Positions 29,801-32,678 of a stretch of DNA of 64,000 nt are shown here, one piece after another. Source of the stretch: Foliamicus sp965115835 (GTDB taxonomy: Bacteria; Pseudomonadota; Gammaproteobacteria; Steroidobacterales; Foliamicaceae); NCBI GenBank assembly GCA_965115835.1, contig OZ220471.1:372001-436000 (forward strand). The letters are read 5' to 3'. The notes under the pieces are model-generated. The model was given only the letters and a program-made list of their open reading frames with translations, ran no database searches and had not been told where the DNA came from. Made by a program: the position numbers and the translations under genes. Every line of letters starts with the position of its first letter. Within the stretch, counting starts at the first letter, position 1.

Positions 29801-32603
29801 GGAGAGCTACACGATCACGCTGGTGGACAACAGCGCCTGGAACGGCTACAAGCTGGGCGATGATGTTGTGGCGGAGGGTACGCTCAACGACGGCGCATCG
29901 GGATCGCCGCCGGTGGTGACGACGCCCAAGGGAGTGACGGTGACGCCGACGACGCTGACGGTGGACGAGGGCGGCACGGCGACCTACACGGTGGTGCTGG
30001 ATGCGGCGCCGAGCGATGATGTGACGGTGGTTGCGGAGGGGAGATCGGGCGATGTGACCTTCACCACCCAGGGTCAGGGTTCCGACGGCAGCAACTGGGG
30101 TCGTCTTGTGTTCACCACGTCGAACTGGGACATTCCGCAGTTGGTGCGGGTGTGGGTTCTCGAGGACGCCGACATGGAGGACGACGTGGCGGTGACGCTG
30201 AGCCACACGGCCAGCGGGGGCGGCTACGACTCGGTGAGCATTGACAGCGTCACGATCACGGTGACCGAGGACGACAAGACCATGTCGCCGGGGGGCGCGG
30301 AGGGGAGTCGTGATCCGGCGGGTTCGGCGGGGCCGCCTGCGTCGGCGCCCGGACAGCCGCAGGGTTTTGAGGCCGAGGCGGGCGACGGCGAGGTGGCGCT
30401 TTCGTGGAGCGATCCGGGGGACTCCACGATCACTCACTGGCAGCTGCGGGTGCGTCGTGGTACGGCCAGGTGGAGCGCCTGGACGGATATGGCGGGTTCC
30501 GGCGCGGCCACCACGAGCTACACGGTGACGGGTCTGGACAACGGCGTGAAGTATCGGTTCCGGATTCGTGCGGTGAATGCCTCCGGTGCGGGCGAGCGCT
30601 CTCCCCGGGTGTTTGCGACGCCGTTCGGGACGCCGGAGATTTCCATTGCCGATGCTTCCGCCGACGAGGGGGAGACCCTGGTATTCGCGCTCACGCTGTC
30701 GGCGCCGTCGGCGCGTGAGGTGAGCGTGTCCTGGCGTCCGGCTTCGGGCGGGGACTACGGGAGCGCGGAGTCCGGCTCGGACTTTGTGCAGGCCTCTGGG
30801 GTTGCGCGGTTTGCGCCGGGCGTTGTTCGTGCGGAGATTCGTATCGAGACCCTGGACGATTCGCACGACGAGGGCCGAGAGACCTTTGCGATTCTGCTGT
30901 CGGATGCGGAAGGCGGCGTTATTGCGGACGGCGAGGCGACCGGCGTGATTGTCAACTCCGACCCGATGCCGCAGTCGTGGCTCGGTCGTTTCGGTCGCAC
31001 GGTGGCCGAGGGTGCGCTCGACGGCATTGCCGAGCGCGTTGGTCGCACCGGTGAGTTTGCGCGTGTGCCGGGTTTCCGGGGCACGTTCGGCGGCTACGCG
31101 ATCGGCGGCGATCCGGTTTCGGCGGCGGGCGCCTGCGGTTCGGGCGACGGGGCGGCGGCGGAAGCGGCTGGCGACGGCGCGTTGCCCGGCGCCGGTGCAG
31201 CAGCGGAGCGTGACTGTCTGGCGGATCGGTTCGGCGCCATGGCTGGCCACTCGATTGGCAGCCCCCTGAGCGGTAGCTACACGATGGGCGGAGTTTCGGG
31301 TTCCGGGACTTTCGGCGGTGGCGCGGGAGCGTCCCCGGGGTATCCGGCGCAGCCGGGTATGGACGGCGGTTCGTCGTTCCCGGGTCAGCCGGGGCGGTTC
31401 GAGGACGGCGCATCGGAGACGGGTCTCGGGCAATTGCTGGCGGGCAGTCGCTTTACCTACACCCGCGGGGAGGACACGTTCGGCGGCGTTCTCGGGTTCT
31501 GGGGGCGCGGCTCGCAAGCGAGCTTCGACGGTCGCGAGGGCGAAGTGGGTCTGGACGGCGAGGTGACCACGGCGCTGCTGGGGGTGGACTACGCGAGGGG
31601 CCGCTGGCTGGCGGGTGTGGCGCTGTCGCAAAGCCGCAGCGCCGGCGGCTATCGCGGTGCGTCAGCCACGCCGGGGACGGACGGCGGTATCGAGGCTTCG
31701 TTGACGGCGGCGATTCCGTATGCTTCCTGGCGTCTTTCCGAACGGCTGTCGCTGTGGGGCGCGGTCGGCCACGGCAGCGGCGACATCACGCTGGCGCCGG
31801 GTGCGGCCGAGTCCCTGGAGACGGCGATTGGCTGGACCATGGCGGCGGCCGGGGCGAGCGGCGAGTTGTTGTCGTTTGCGAACGGCGGTTCGCTGTCGCT
31901 GGTGTCCGACGCCCTGTGGGCGCGCACCACCTCGGCCCGCACGGACGGTCTGGTGGGCGCGGAGGCAGGCGTCGGCCGGCTGCGGCTGGGTCTGGAAGGC
32001 AGCAAGCGGTTTGCGCTGCCCGGCGGCGGCGGCTTGACGCCGAAGCTGGAGATTGGGGCGCGGCGTGACAGCGGCGCTGCGGAAACCGGCTTTGGGGTGG
32101 AAATCGGCGGCGGGCTTGCGTGGAGCGATCCGCGCCTCGGCATCGAGTTCAGCGTTGAGGGGCGGGCGTTGCTGACCCATGAGGACGGCGCGATGAGGGA
32201 TCGGGGTTTTTCGGCCTCGCTGGCCTACGATCCCCGGCCGGACTCGGCCCTGGGCCTGACCCTGGCGCTGCGCCAGGACCTCGGCTCTGCGGCCAGCGGC
32301 GGTCTGGACGCCTTGTTTGCCCACGATCCGCTGTCGCGTCGCTTGGGCAGCGATCAGAGCGGTCGCTGGACGATGGAAGCGGGCTACGGCTTGCCGGTCT
32401 TCCGCGGGCGGTTCGTTGGCGCGCCGCAGTTGAGCTACGGCGTTTCGGCCGGCGCGCGCGAAGTGGGCGTGGGCTGGCGCCTCACGCCGGAGCTGGCGTT
32501 GGGCGCGCCCGATCTCGACGTGACGATCGAGGCCGTGCGGCGCGAAGCTTTGCAGGAACCGGCCGACCACCGCCTCGACATCAAGGTTCGAGGCCGCTGG
32601 TAA
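2898..32603 (+). CDS. Giant autotransporter adhesin-like protein (FN3, Calx-beta and PKD/cadherin-like repeats plus C-terminal beta-barrel)
   Basis: About 9,900 residues (roughly 1 MDa), by far the largest gene here. From ATG 2898 an N-region of ~60 residues precedes a hydrophobic core (LPALAAVLLFALSAG) and an A-H-A cleavage site near nt 3149. The passenger begins with four FN3-type modules (3150-4359). It then mixes about 26 clear FN3 modules (marker T-V-T-G-L-T-N-G), many Calx-beta-like modules ending in T-I-T-D-D-D, and eight modules containing W-T-R-K-x-G-E. A linker starting P-Q-S-W-L-G-R-F-G-R-T-V-A-E (~30970) leads to an autotransporter barrel (~31410-32600) ending in R-G-R-W. Known family features imply type Va export; adhesion is inference. 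The start is uncertain: the frame is open back to GTG 2715, ATG 2739 is also possible, and an upstream start at 2687 lies across the C18 tract in another frame. Long internal DNA duplications are present. Confidence 0.9.
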   Translation: MTAPAPAVRGVRNVAPRAVKPSSGVRPANAPQPDRFVANCLPAAGNRRLSSRCRAGSAAFRLPALAAVLLFALSAGLAPQAAHATWGVLTATPGDGQVTLNWTWTHSRPNTSWWWFRYVRAGQPYHEYNVVRGIGSIYDSKYNLIGAHHRTQTITGLTNGVEYVFEVHAHIPNTALEVRATPSRYPIAPKGVTATPGTGQVTLSWDAHNDSRVTRWEYEQTSGGTTGNWQKISASNASTTSHTVTGLTNGTRYGFRVRAASDGLGAPSASVFATPRPAPCALRIASVSGPGPTVAFRWGPTKANCGDISRTQVQKKLASSPDWSGSVWETLSTNYYRNSGVAFTVDDTLRVSLAEGNSYHVRVRAVNEGLAVTSEEGVAGPPSSETLLWLGPPGSPTGLKAAPFQAAIQLTWNQQPSAQKVTGWDVRRKEGAGSYGEWGRITGSGANTVLHSASGLTSGVDYTFQIRAVNAAGDGRASEEVTETPTGVTISQPALTVEEGSSSTYTVVLDAEPSADVTVTVGGAAAGVSVSPPSLVFSLLNWNQPQTVTVSAAEDDNAVSEPVTLTHSASGGGLDSVPIRAVVVTVTENETAGFALSESDLELEEGESGSWTVALTSEPTADVTVTISGAPSGVTVTPPTLTFTAADWQTPQAVTVATVDDEDAAPLPAVTLTHSASGGDYGSLTASVALTVTENDTAGLTFSDGDKEISQLEVIEDGSGDYMVALTSEPTADVTVTITPGPGDVTVQSGSLTFTALNWSAAQQVVVLAAEDDDAKTDPAVTLTHSASGGDYGSVTGALTVAVLEHDPPGKPVNFSATAGDSQVTLSWNDPQNPDISGWEFQQAVRGASFGAWTPIPDSAAATTSHTVTGLTNGVFYSFKLRAVAQLRESLRGEKEDAEGVSSDEISALPRRLGKNVTLFVSDAQIEEGQAGTTPVLIRLVLGEPAPAGGLGLAFEVDGTSTATASAPVATSCSAPNPMDADMCWPRGARVLVSAGQDVAVHQVAVRGDRAIEPNETLVLNVVPGVDGWTGDSATITIVDDEVAPAAPTGLAAEARNGQALLTWDDLGNSDITRWEFQQKEGSGGSYGAWTAIPGSGAATTSHTVTGLTNGTEYGFKVRAVSPRGNGAESAEATVTPGAVPAAPTGFRATPGDAQVELFWDAAPGNSGILRWEVRFRKDSEDYQQPWAPIPGGAATTELGPLTAENGVVYIYQLRAVNAAGPGEAAELTVKPLPPLPGKPTALKATAGNAQVALAWDHPIIAPPNERKYELQRKQGASGSYGAWKRVDIRLVDLGRLKYEAHHVVTGLTNGATYSFRVRELNEAGAGPASDEVTVTLPAVVPAEPTGVRAIASNRQVLLRWDDPNNPGITRWEFQGKEGASVSYGPWAPIPGSDASTTSHMVTGLTNDTVYAFKVRAVNATGNGAESSEVTATPVAVPAPPSGFRATPDHRSVILTWDDPKDSSITRWQVRFLPETEEFQDANSNWLDIRGSGATTTRHEVGRLPSGQIHRFQVRAVSSAGVGPASDEALAGPTDPGVTVSTSSLTVEEGGSGEYTVKLNTSPLGRQVVIAVAGASGELSAAPATLTFTGANWMEAQTVTVTLAEDGDAQTDAAQTLTHSARGGGYDHVDIASVTVTLAENDPPLKPANLRAIAGNGQVMLRWDDPENPDITGWEFAQKTGDGSYGGFTAISGSDAETTSHTVTGLTDGTRYGFKVRAVSAVGNGAESDEATATAGRPSLSVADVTAAEDGAFTFTVTLDPAAPADVTFKYKVSAESGDTATADTDFTEVAATAATISAGDTTFTFTVTVADDKLDEDDETFTVTLSEPSANAQLGDAAATGTITDNDASPVLADIDNLTLRIGRTVDITATATDADAGDTITYAWTRKDGETTPPLPGSPDLGQARLSFTPTEAGVYTMTVTASDGDSNGNKHGNTDTGEVVITVVGKAAVSVPAALSVTEGADTNATVTVTTEEAFGEDVTFDVSYGGASATGATNAADGDYDNDAVTSVTFSGADTTKTIAIPLNDDGLDEDDETFTVTIALAEGSALPAGFAPGNLTTTVTIVDNDHSPVLPDYPPTGTTRVGQAVDLSAEATDEDGDTITYVWTRKAGETTPPLPRDTNLNQARLTFTPTETGAYTMTVTASDPHGNTDTATVALTVVRAHVVSTPATLSVTEGTDANATVTVTTEAAFGEDVTFNVTYGGASATGAADPANGDYENDAVTSVTFSSAETTKGIAVPITDDDLDEDDETFTVTVALPEGASLPAGFAPGNLATTVTIADDDASPVLAEIADQRITLGEAVDITASATDEDGDTVTYVWTRKAGETTPALPNGTAENVARLTFTPPDVGTYTYTVTASDGNGNTDTEEVTIRVVAAVTPPVLTGATSSSAAVVTLTWTHSGTAPGDFIGDPGGAPQIYWEAEHRLKGAGDSDWDDYSNASPSVGGGNTRRTMAVTVVSDYPDGATVEWRVRASVGGGSHGPWSNVREVTLQNSELAALTLTGAPVAVAPGSSKTYTVALTEAFAGTLRITSSDTATATVNPPSLTFTAQNYNVAQDVTVTGVKAGSAMIGHAFRLTGAAADAIPNAGAVAVTVVATPAAPAGLTATAGDVQVELSWTDPGNASITGWEFQQKEGAAGSYGAWTAISNSDAETTSHTVTGLTNDTLYGFKVRAVNGAGDGAASAEVTATPKKPVSLSIADVTALENAGTMSFTVTADPAPAAPITFSYTVTAESGNTATAGADFTEVATATELTIAASATTATIAVTVTDDALDEDNETFTVTLSGQSAGVLLGDATATGTITDDDASPVLAEIADQRITLGEAVDITASATDEDGDTVTFAWTRKAGETTPALPDGTAENMARLTFTPPDVGTYTYTVTASDGNGNTDTEEVTIRVVAAVTPPVLTGATSSSAAVVTLTWTHSGTAPGDFIGDPGGAPQIYWEAEHRLKGAGDSDWDDYSNASPSVGGGNTRRTMAVTVVSDYPDGATVEWRVRASVGGGSHGPWSNVREVTLQNSELAALTLTGAPVAVASSGDNASATYTVALTKAFAGTLSIASSDTSKATVSPPSLTFTAVNYSTGQAVTVTGVDVGSATINHAFRLTGATADAIANAGTVAVTVVGQPAAPADLTATPGNGRVTLSWTDPGDASITGWEFQQKEGAAGSYGAWTAISNSDAETTRHTVTGLTNGTLYGFKVRAVNLAGDGAASAEVTETPNGALPPVLTGATSSSAAVVTLTWTHSGTAPGDFIGDPGGAPQIYWEAEHRLKGAGDSDWDDYSNPSPAVGGGNDRRTMAVTVVSDYPDGATVEWRVRASVGGGSHGPWSNVREVTLQNSELAALTLTGAPVAVAPGSSKTYTVALTEAFAGTLRITSSDTATATVNPPSLTFTAQNYNVAQDVTVTGVKAGSATTGHAFRLTGAAADAIPNAGTVAVTVVATPAAPAGLTATAGDAQVELSWTDPVNASITGWEFQQKEGAAGSYGAWTAISNSDAETTSHTVTGLTNDTLYGFKVRAVNGAGDGAASAEVTATPEKPVSLSIADVTALENAGTMSFTVTADPAPAAPITFSYTVTAESGNTATADTDFTAVATATELTIAASATTATIAVTVADDALDEDDETFTVTLSGQSAGVLLGDATATGTITDDDHSPVLKEIKDQRITLGEAVDITASATDEDGDTVTFAWTRKAGETTPALPDGTAENMARLTFTPPALGAYTYTVTASDGNGNTDTEEVTITVVAAVTAPVLTGVTSSSAAVVTLTWTHAGTDPGDFIGGVTQSVYWEAGHRLKGAGDSDWDDYSNASPSVGGGNTRRTMAVTVVSDYPDGATVEWRVRASVGGGSHGPWSNVREVTLQNSELAALTLTGAPVAVAPGSSKTYTVALTEAFAGTLRITSSDTATATVNPPSLTFTAQNYNVAQDVTVTGVKAGSAMIGHAFRLTGAAADAIPNAGAVAVTVAAATRPAAPTGLEATPGNTQVTLSWDDPDDDSITGYQLRQREGSRWGRWADIANSDADTVNHTVSGLTNGAEYRFRIRAVNDAGNGAESSVVRAMPTIVEPVTLTATAGPRGAVTLNWTVKSSAPDRLVEGAERVSGWESQYRLKGRQDWNGFVRHTTTGGDSRTVSTNMSDLIPHGGIVEIQIRPTGSSGASVSARPGPWSNTATVTLSDVDDANTALKFTGVPVTVAPGEDATYTVRLTKPYAAGTVSITSNATGKATVDPASLTFTSSDWITPQDVTVTGVEAGTATLNHSFRVTGASADAVPDAGTVAVTVGAAPTPGVTISPTELTVVEGASGEYTVKLDTAPSADVTVTVGGESGEVTVTGSPLTFTPSNFGTPQTVTVNAGADEDTTDDTAMLTHAAASTDTDYGASLDIDDVSVTVTDTTPTLQLSTDPAAVTEGSDISLTVTSDRALTGDLTVSLTLADRGSSGFDADDIPGTLGPRNFTASFGNSAGTTGTVTIPTSADSDTEGAETYTITLNDGTGYALGADKTAAGTLNDPLQSPALSIADVTAAEDGTFAFTVTAAPAPSSQVTFKYTVTAESGDTATADTDFTAVTTATAATIAANASSTTITVSVTDDALDESDETFTVTLSEPSSGVTLSDATATGTITDNDEPPALSIAAPAAVTEGDSGSTDMIFTVTLDAASGRAVTVDYAVDATSTATASTDFTGGAGTLTFAAGDTSKTITVSVTGDERDEDDETVVLKLSNEGNASIPTAAATASGTITDDDESPVLAEIVDVTIRLGQTVDITASATDGDGDTVTYLWTRKAGETLPAIQQSTDLDVARLMFRPPAVGTYTMTVTASDGNGNTDTENVTITVSAAATVSLPSTLSVTEGTDSSATVRASVSEAFGEQVTFNVTYGGTSATGANDPSEGDYDNDAVTSVTFSASETKKDIEVPITDDDLDEDDETFTVSIAPASATLPAGFALADVETTVTITDDDPSPALSIAAPAAVTEGDSGSTDMTFTVTLDAASGRAVTVDYAVDATSTATASTDFTGGAGTLTFAAGDTSKTITVSVTGDELDEDGETVVLKLSNATNASIATATATVTITDDDPSPALSIAAPAAVTEGDSGSTDMIFTVTLDAASGRAVTVDYAVDATSTATASTDFTGGAGTLTFAAGDTSKTITVSVTGDERDEDDETVVLKLSNATNASIATATATGTITDDDDPAPAPPGVTVSVSELTVTESSTANYTVVLNSRPAGDVTVTPGTDAAGATVSGPLTFTRANWDRPRMVTVTAPPDGDTDDESVTVSHSVTGYGSVNTAPSVSVTVTDTTPTLSLTHVPATVTEGAAIRLTVTSDKALAGGLAVSLTLEDRDTSGFDADDIRGALGPRNFIASFGAALSTTGTVTIPTRTDYSTEGQETYRITLNEGAGYAVDEDNNTADGTLNDGTPALGTGAIALIIGDMEAAEGEMMSFTVMADPAPSSPITFKYTVTAESGDTATAGSDFTAVTTAATATIAANATSTTIIVSLLQDTEVEGDETFTVTLSEPSSGVTITDASATGTIGDDDEGIARPTSLRITAAEDAITLRWTARADSEIDKWQYRFKNKERSWRGWNPFDVRNSTASTRSVTLNKRTTLHGGVGQYQVRAVTTVPIRPEFGGGEKETFGPWSELAEVSVVNTDNLGLEFSGGGITRTGSASVVYNASVAQGASITYGVRLSAAALPYLDRTAEVTLKSGSGVRTSPSSLTFTRADARTAQPVTITGVAAGSAAIEHAVRFPALALLDPAGTIAVTVTEARSHGVTISPTWLRIDEGGSGEYTVKLDTAPSANVTVTAGGESGEVTVDPSSLTFTPLNFGTAQTVTVSAGADEDTTDDMATLTHTSASSDTNYGSSLGIDDVSVTVTDTTPTLQLLAPSADVTEGTDISLTVTSDRALTGDLTVSLTLSDVGSSGFDADDIPGTLGPRDFTASFGETASTTGTVTIPTSADSEDEETETFTITLNDRSGYALGARKVTSGSLSDGTLPPGTVSLSIADVTAAEDGTFAFTVTAAPAPSSEVTFKYTVTAESGDTATADTDFTAVATATAATIAANASSTTITVSVTDDALDEADETFTVTLSEPSAGVTISDATATGTITDNDDPPALSIAAPAAVAEGDSGSTNMVFTVTLGATSGRQVTVGYAVDSGASTATSGTDFTALASGALTFAAGSTGSALAQTVTVAVTGDEIDEADETVVLKLSNAVGATLPNPATATGTITDDDTAGVTVSPTSLTVNEGSNGSYTVKLDTEPTADVTVTVGGESGEVTVTGSPLTFTPSNYGTAQTVTVNAGSDTDTTNDAATLTHAASSTDTNYGSSLSIEDVSVTVTDTTPSTAAPCRIAISSLSQRNRRILFLTVSVPANCGPVPKAEMQVKTAAQEWSDVSWVALGNLALSNSDQPQTVFRAFNLSPPGLPPLTGLRNVRVRALNGAKAGPESVVAHIWFGPLAPPAGLQAAAGNRHVKLSWTAAANPTLTGWEYRQKPDGGNYGEWTAMSGSGATTTSYSAPGLSNGTEYSFQIRSRSGSAASAASSAVTATPTAGVPLQPELTSSEPGDGQVRVIWRALGDPSVTKWQSRRKLDSAGAWPAAWTNISGSDAETTSHVFTGLTNGTPYTFQVRAVNDQGAGPASTGLSATPSAEPFARPTGVGAKAGNGQVTLSWADPGNASITKWQYRRKLAGASAWGAAMDVSGSDAETTSVVVTGLTNSSAYHFQVRAFGTVGGHWSSRVSATPLTPPGAPQGLATSDGDSQVALRWRDQGDRTITGWEYRLKPDGGAYGDWTAIDGSGAGTTSHTVTGLVNGTEYTFQVRAENAGGKGASSEVTATPVRGPPEAPTGFTATSGDGRVTLSWDSSDDDRIRRWNYRQKAGAGAYGNWQAVSGDASTTSHTVTGLKNGTKYTFQVRAETLSEFGKAAAGITATPTAATTTAVSLSIADATAAEAAGTMSFTVTATPAPSSPITFRYTVTAESGDTATAGTDFTGVLTATEATIAASATSATITVSLTDDVLVEGDETFTVTLSSPSTGVTISDAAAAGTITDDDSLPSAPSGFEATAGNAQAALSWDDPEDASITGYELQQKEGSNAWGSWTAIADSDAETTDHTVSGLENGSAYSFRIRAVNPSGDGAQSSVVTATPQANPAKPVLTATAGDGQVTLGWRLQPGIAIATWTYQYSSDGGSTWSASQTVTGASATSTVVTGLTNDTEYTFRMFAAVGPGVQSAWSDFVKATPQPPAPAAPTNFSASPGNARVELTWDDPEDASISVWQLRYSKQGETWGSWTPISGSDASTTSHTVTSLDNGSTYRFRIRAKNSGGLGVPSPVVTATPLVLVKPVVTATAGDGQVTLSWPSQPGSGVTAWGYQSSSDGGTSWTSTQTVTGGSTTSTVVSGLTNGTEYTFRMFARAGSAQSSWSDHVKATPIPPALSIADVTAAEDGTFAFTVTAAPAPASGISFKYTVTAASGDTATAGADFTAVTTATSATIAANASSATITVSVTDDAVDEPDETFTVTLSDPSSGVTLSDATATGTITDNDDPPALSIAAPAAVTEGDSGSTDMVFTVTLGATSGRQVTVDYAVDSTSTATSGTDFTALAGGTLTFAAGSTGAALAQTVTVSVTGDELDEADETVVLKLSDAVGATLPDPATASGTIEDDDASPVLASLTAQTVTVGEDVDITASATDGDGDTVTYAWTRKAGETTPAIPNGTALNAAQLTFTTPAPGTYTMTVTASDGNGNTDTEDVTFTVTQPAPAAPSGLDATGGNAQVALSWDDPEDASITRYEVQQKKGSAAWGSWTAIASSDAETTTHTVSGLENGSAYSFRIRAVNVGGNGAQSSVVTATPQAVSLSVADVTAAEDGAFTFTVTVAPASSSEVTFKYTVTAESGDTATAGSDFTAVTTATVATIAANASSTTITVSVTDDALDEPDETFTVTLSDPSSGVTLGDATATGTITDNDDPPALSIAAPAAVTEGDSGSTNMVFTVTLGATSGRQVTVGYAVDSGASTATSGTDFTALTAGTLTFAAGSTGAALAQTVTVAVTGDESDESDETVVLKLSNAVGATLPDPATASGTIEDDDASPVLASLTAQTVTVGEDVDITASATDGDGDTVTYAWTRKAGETTPAIPNGTALNAAQLTFTTPAPGTYTMTVTASDGNGNTDTKDVVLTVTQTVAAALTISVADVSVMEGDSGETDMNFTVTLSGSPSHQVEIQATAWAKGSGDTAKGGKGAGRDFIGFQRRKLVFAANATGAALSKTVTVKILGDEVEEDDETFTLRLNVLRTTDSRVAFAGGESRLEATGTITDDDDTTSTGHTISVANASVTEGDSHKTAMNFTVTLSGSPSHQVEIKATAWAKDSGDAAKGGWGPGQDFIGFRDRKIVFEANATGASLSKTVAVQVLGDEVDEDNETFTLLLNNLRTADSRVVFAGGESRLEATGTITDDDDATATGHEISVADAEVVEGDSGRTALNFTVTLSGSPSHPVQVDAVAREGTAEAGPGKDFRHFQANRKVVFAADATGASLSQTVRVDVLGDEADEDNETFTLRLNNIRTNDHRVVFAGGGTRLEATGTITDDDTAGVTITPSTVTVAEGGSNTYTVKLDTKPSSDVTVTVGGESGDVTVTGSPLTFTPSNWKTAQTVTVNAATDSDTTNDSATLTHASASSDTNYGPSLNIDDVEVTVTEPSPSPTLPAPEGLSASAGDAQVTLSWTDPGNENITVWQLRYGKVGVVWGSWSDISGSSAGTTSHTVSSLDNGSEYRFQIRAVAGSNNGAESAEVTATPLDANAPRVVVTPTELTINEGSGAKFAVVLAGARPTGTVTVEITSVVEGLDDRDIGELVFEPYNWDEPQRVTEYAVVSDDEGDRGWTTRLDVSAPGTNYADVEADDVTVTVVDTTATLTLADDPAAVTEGSDISLTVTSDREVTGVLPVELTLSARSSSDFDADDIPGDLTQFFDADFGSEGGTTGTVLIPTSSDTAASEGAESYTITLVDNSAWNGYKLGDDVVAEGTLNDGASGSPPVVTTPKGVTVTPTTLTVDEGGTATYTVVLDAAPSDDVTVVAEGRSGDVTFTTQGQGSDGSNWGRLVFTTSNWDIPQLVRVWVLEDADMEDDVAVTLSHTASGGGYDSVSIDSVTITVTEDDKTMSPGGAEGSRDPAGSAGPPASAPGQPQGFEAEAGDGEVALSWSDPGDSTITHWQLRVRRGTARWSAWTDMAGSGAATTSYTVTGLDNGVKYRFRIRAVNASGAGERSPRVFATPFGTPEISIADASADEGETLVFALTLSAPSAREVSVSWRPASGGDYGSAESGSDFVQASGVARFAPGVVRAEIRIETLDDSHDEGRETFAILLSDAEGGVIADGEATGVIVNSDPMPQSWLGRFGRTVAEGALDGIAERVGRTGEFARVPGFRGTFGGYAIGGDPVSAAGACGSGDGAAAEAAGDGALPGAGAAAERDCLADRFGAMAGHSIGSPLSGSYTMGGVSGSGTFGGGAGASPGYPAQPGMDGGSSFPGQPGRFEDGASETGLGQLLAGSRFTYTRGEDTFGGVLGFWGRGSQASFDGREGEVGLDGEVTTALLGVDYARGRWLAGVALSQSRSAGGYRGASATPGTDGGIEASLTAAIPYASWRLSERLSLWGAVGHGSGDITLAPGAAESLETAIGWTMAAAGASGELLSFANGGSLSLVSDALWARTTSARTDGLVGAEAGVGRLRLGLEGSKRFALPGGGGLTPKLEIGARRDSGAAETGFGVEIGGGLAWSDPRLGIEFSVEGRALLTHEDGAMRDRGFSASLAYDPRPDSALGLTLALRQDLGSAASGGLDALFAHDPLSRRLGSDQSGRWTMEAGYGLPVFRGRFVGAPQLSYGVSAGAREVGVGWRLTPELALGAPDLDVTIEAVRREALQEPADHRLDIKVRGRW
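10051..15069 (+). repeat. Long-short-long-short segmental duplication inside the giant gene
   Basis: Four copies of a module beginning near T-S-S-S-A-A-V-V-T-L-T-W start at 10051, 11620, 12574 and 14143. Spacings are 1569, 954 and 1569 nt, all multiples of three. The long unit carries an FN3-like module, a G-A-P-V-A-V module, FN3, Calx-beta and a PKD-like module; the short unit lacks the last two. The two long units are almost identical at protein level by eye. The pattern is best explained by duplication of a 2.5-kb long+short unit. Confidence 0.85.
16761..18434 (+). repeat. Three near-identical Calx-beta modules
   Basis: A module starting L-S-I-A-A-P-A-A-V-T-E-G-D-S-G begins at 16761, 17751 and 18093. 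The second and third are directly adjacent with a 342-nt (114-residue) period. The first is separated from the second by a PKD-like and a divergent Calx-beta module. Copies differ by only a few residues, such as I/T after D-M and R/L in the G-D-E segment. Confidence 0.75.
25134..27362 (+). repeat. Duplicated Calx-beta / Calx-beta / PKD-like block, about 1.27-kb period
   Basis: The block starting at 25134 recurs at 26397. Later landmarks are offset by 1266 nt (25801 versus 27067), so one codon was gained between copies. The segment covering the A-S-P-V-L-A-S-L-T module is identical over long stretches of DNA by eye. An FN3 module sits between the two copies. Confidence 0.75.
27390..28590 (+). 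repeat. Three tandem Calx-beta-like modules, 411-nt period
   Basis: Modules starting I-S-V-A begin at 27390, 27801 and 28212, exactly 411 nt (137 residues) apart. Each contains N-F-T-V-T-L-S-G-S-P-S-H near its start and E-A-T-G-T-I-T-D-D-D at its end. The third is the most diverged. This subtype occurs nowhere else in the protein. Confidence 0.75.
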
Positions 32604-32616
32604 AACAACCCCGGGA

Positions 32617-32678
32617 GGCTGGCTGCAAGGAGGCGGCGTTGCGTTCGGCGGATCAGCGCCCGGCGCGGGCAGCCAGCC
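32617..32678. repeat. 10-bp inverted repeat in the convergent region after the giant gene
   Basis: GGCTGGCTGC at 32617-32626 is the exact reverse complement of 32669-32678, with 42 nt between. It straddles the 3' ends of the giant gene (plus) and the ubiI-like gene (minus). No T-run follows in either direction, so it is at most a weak bidirectional terminator structure. Confidence 0.3.
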
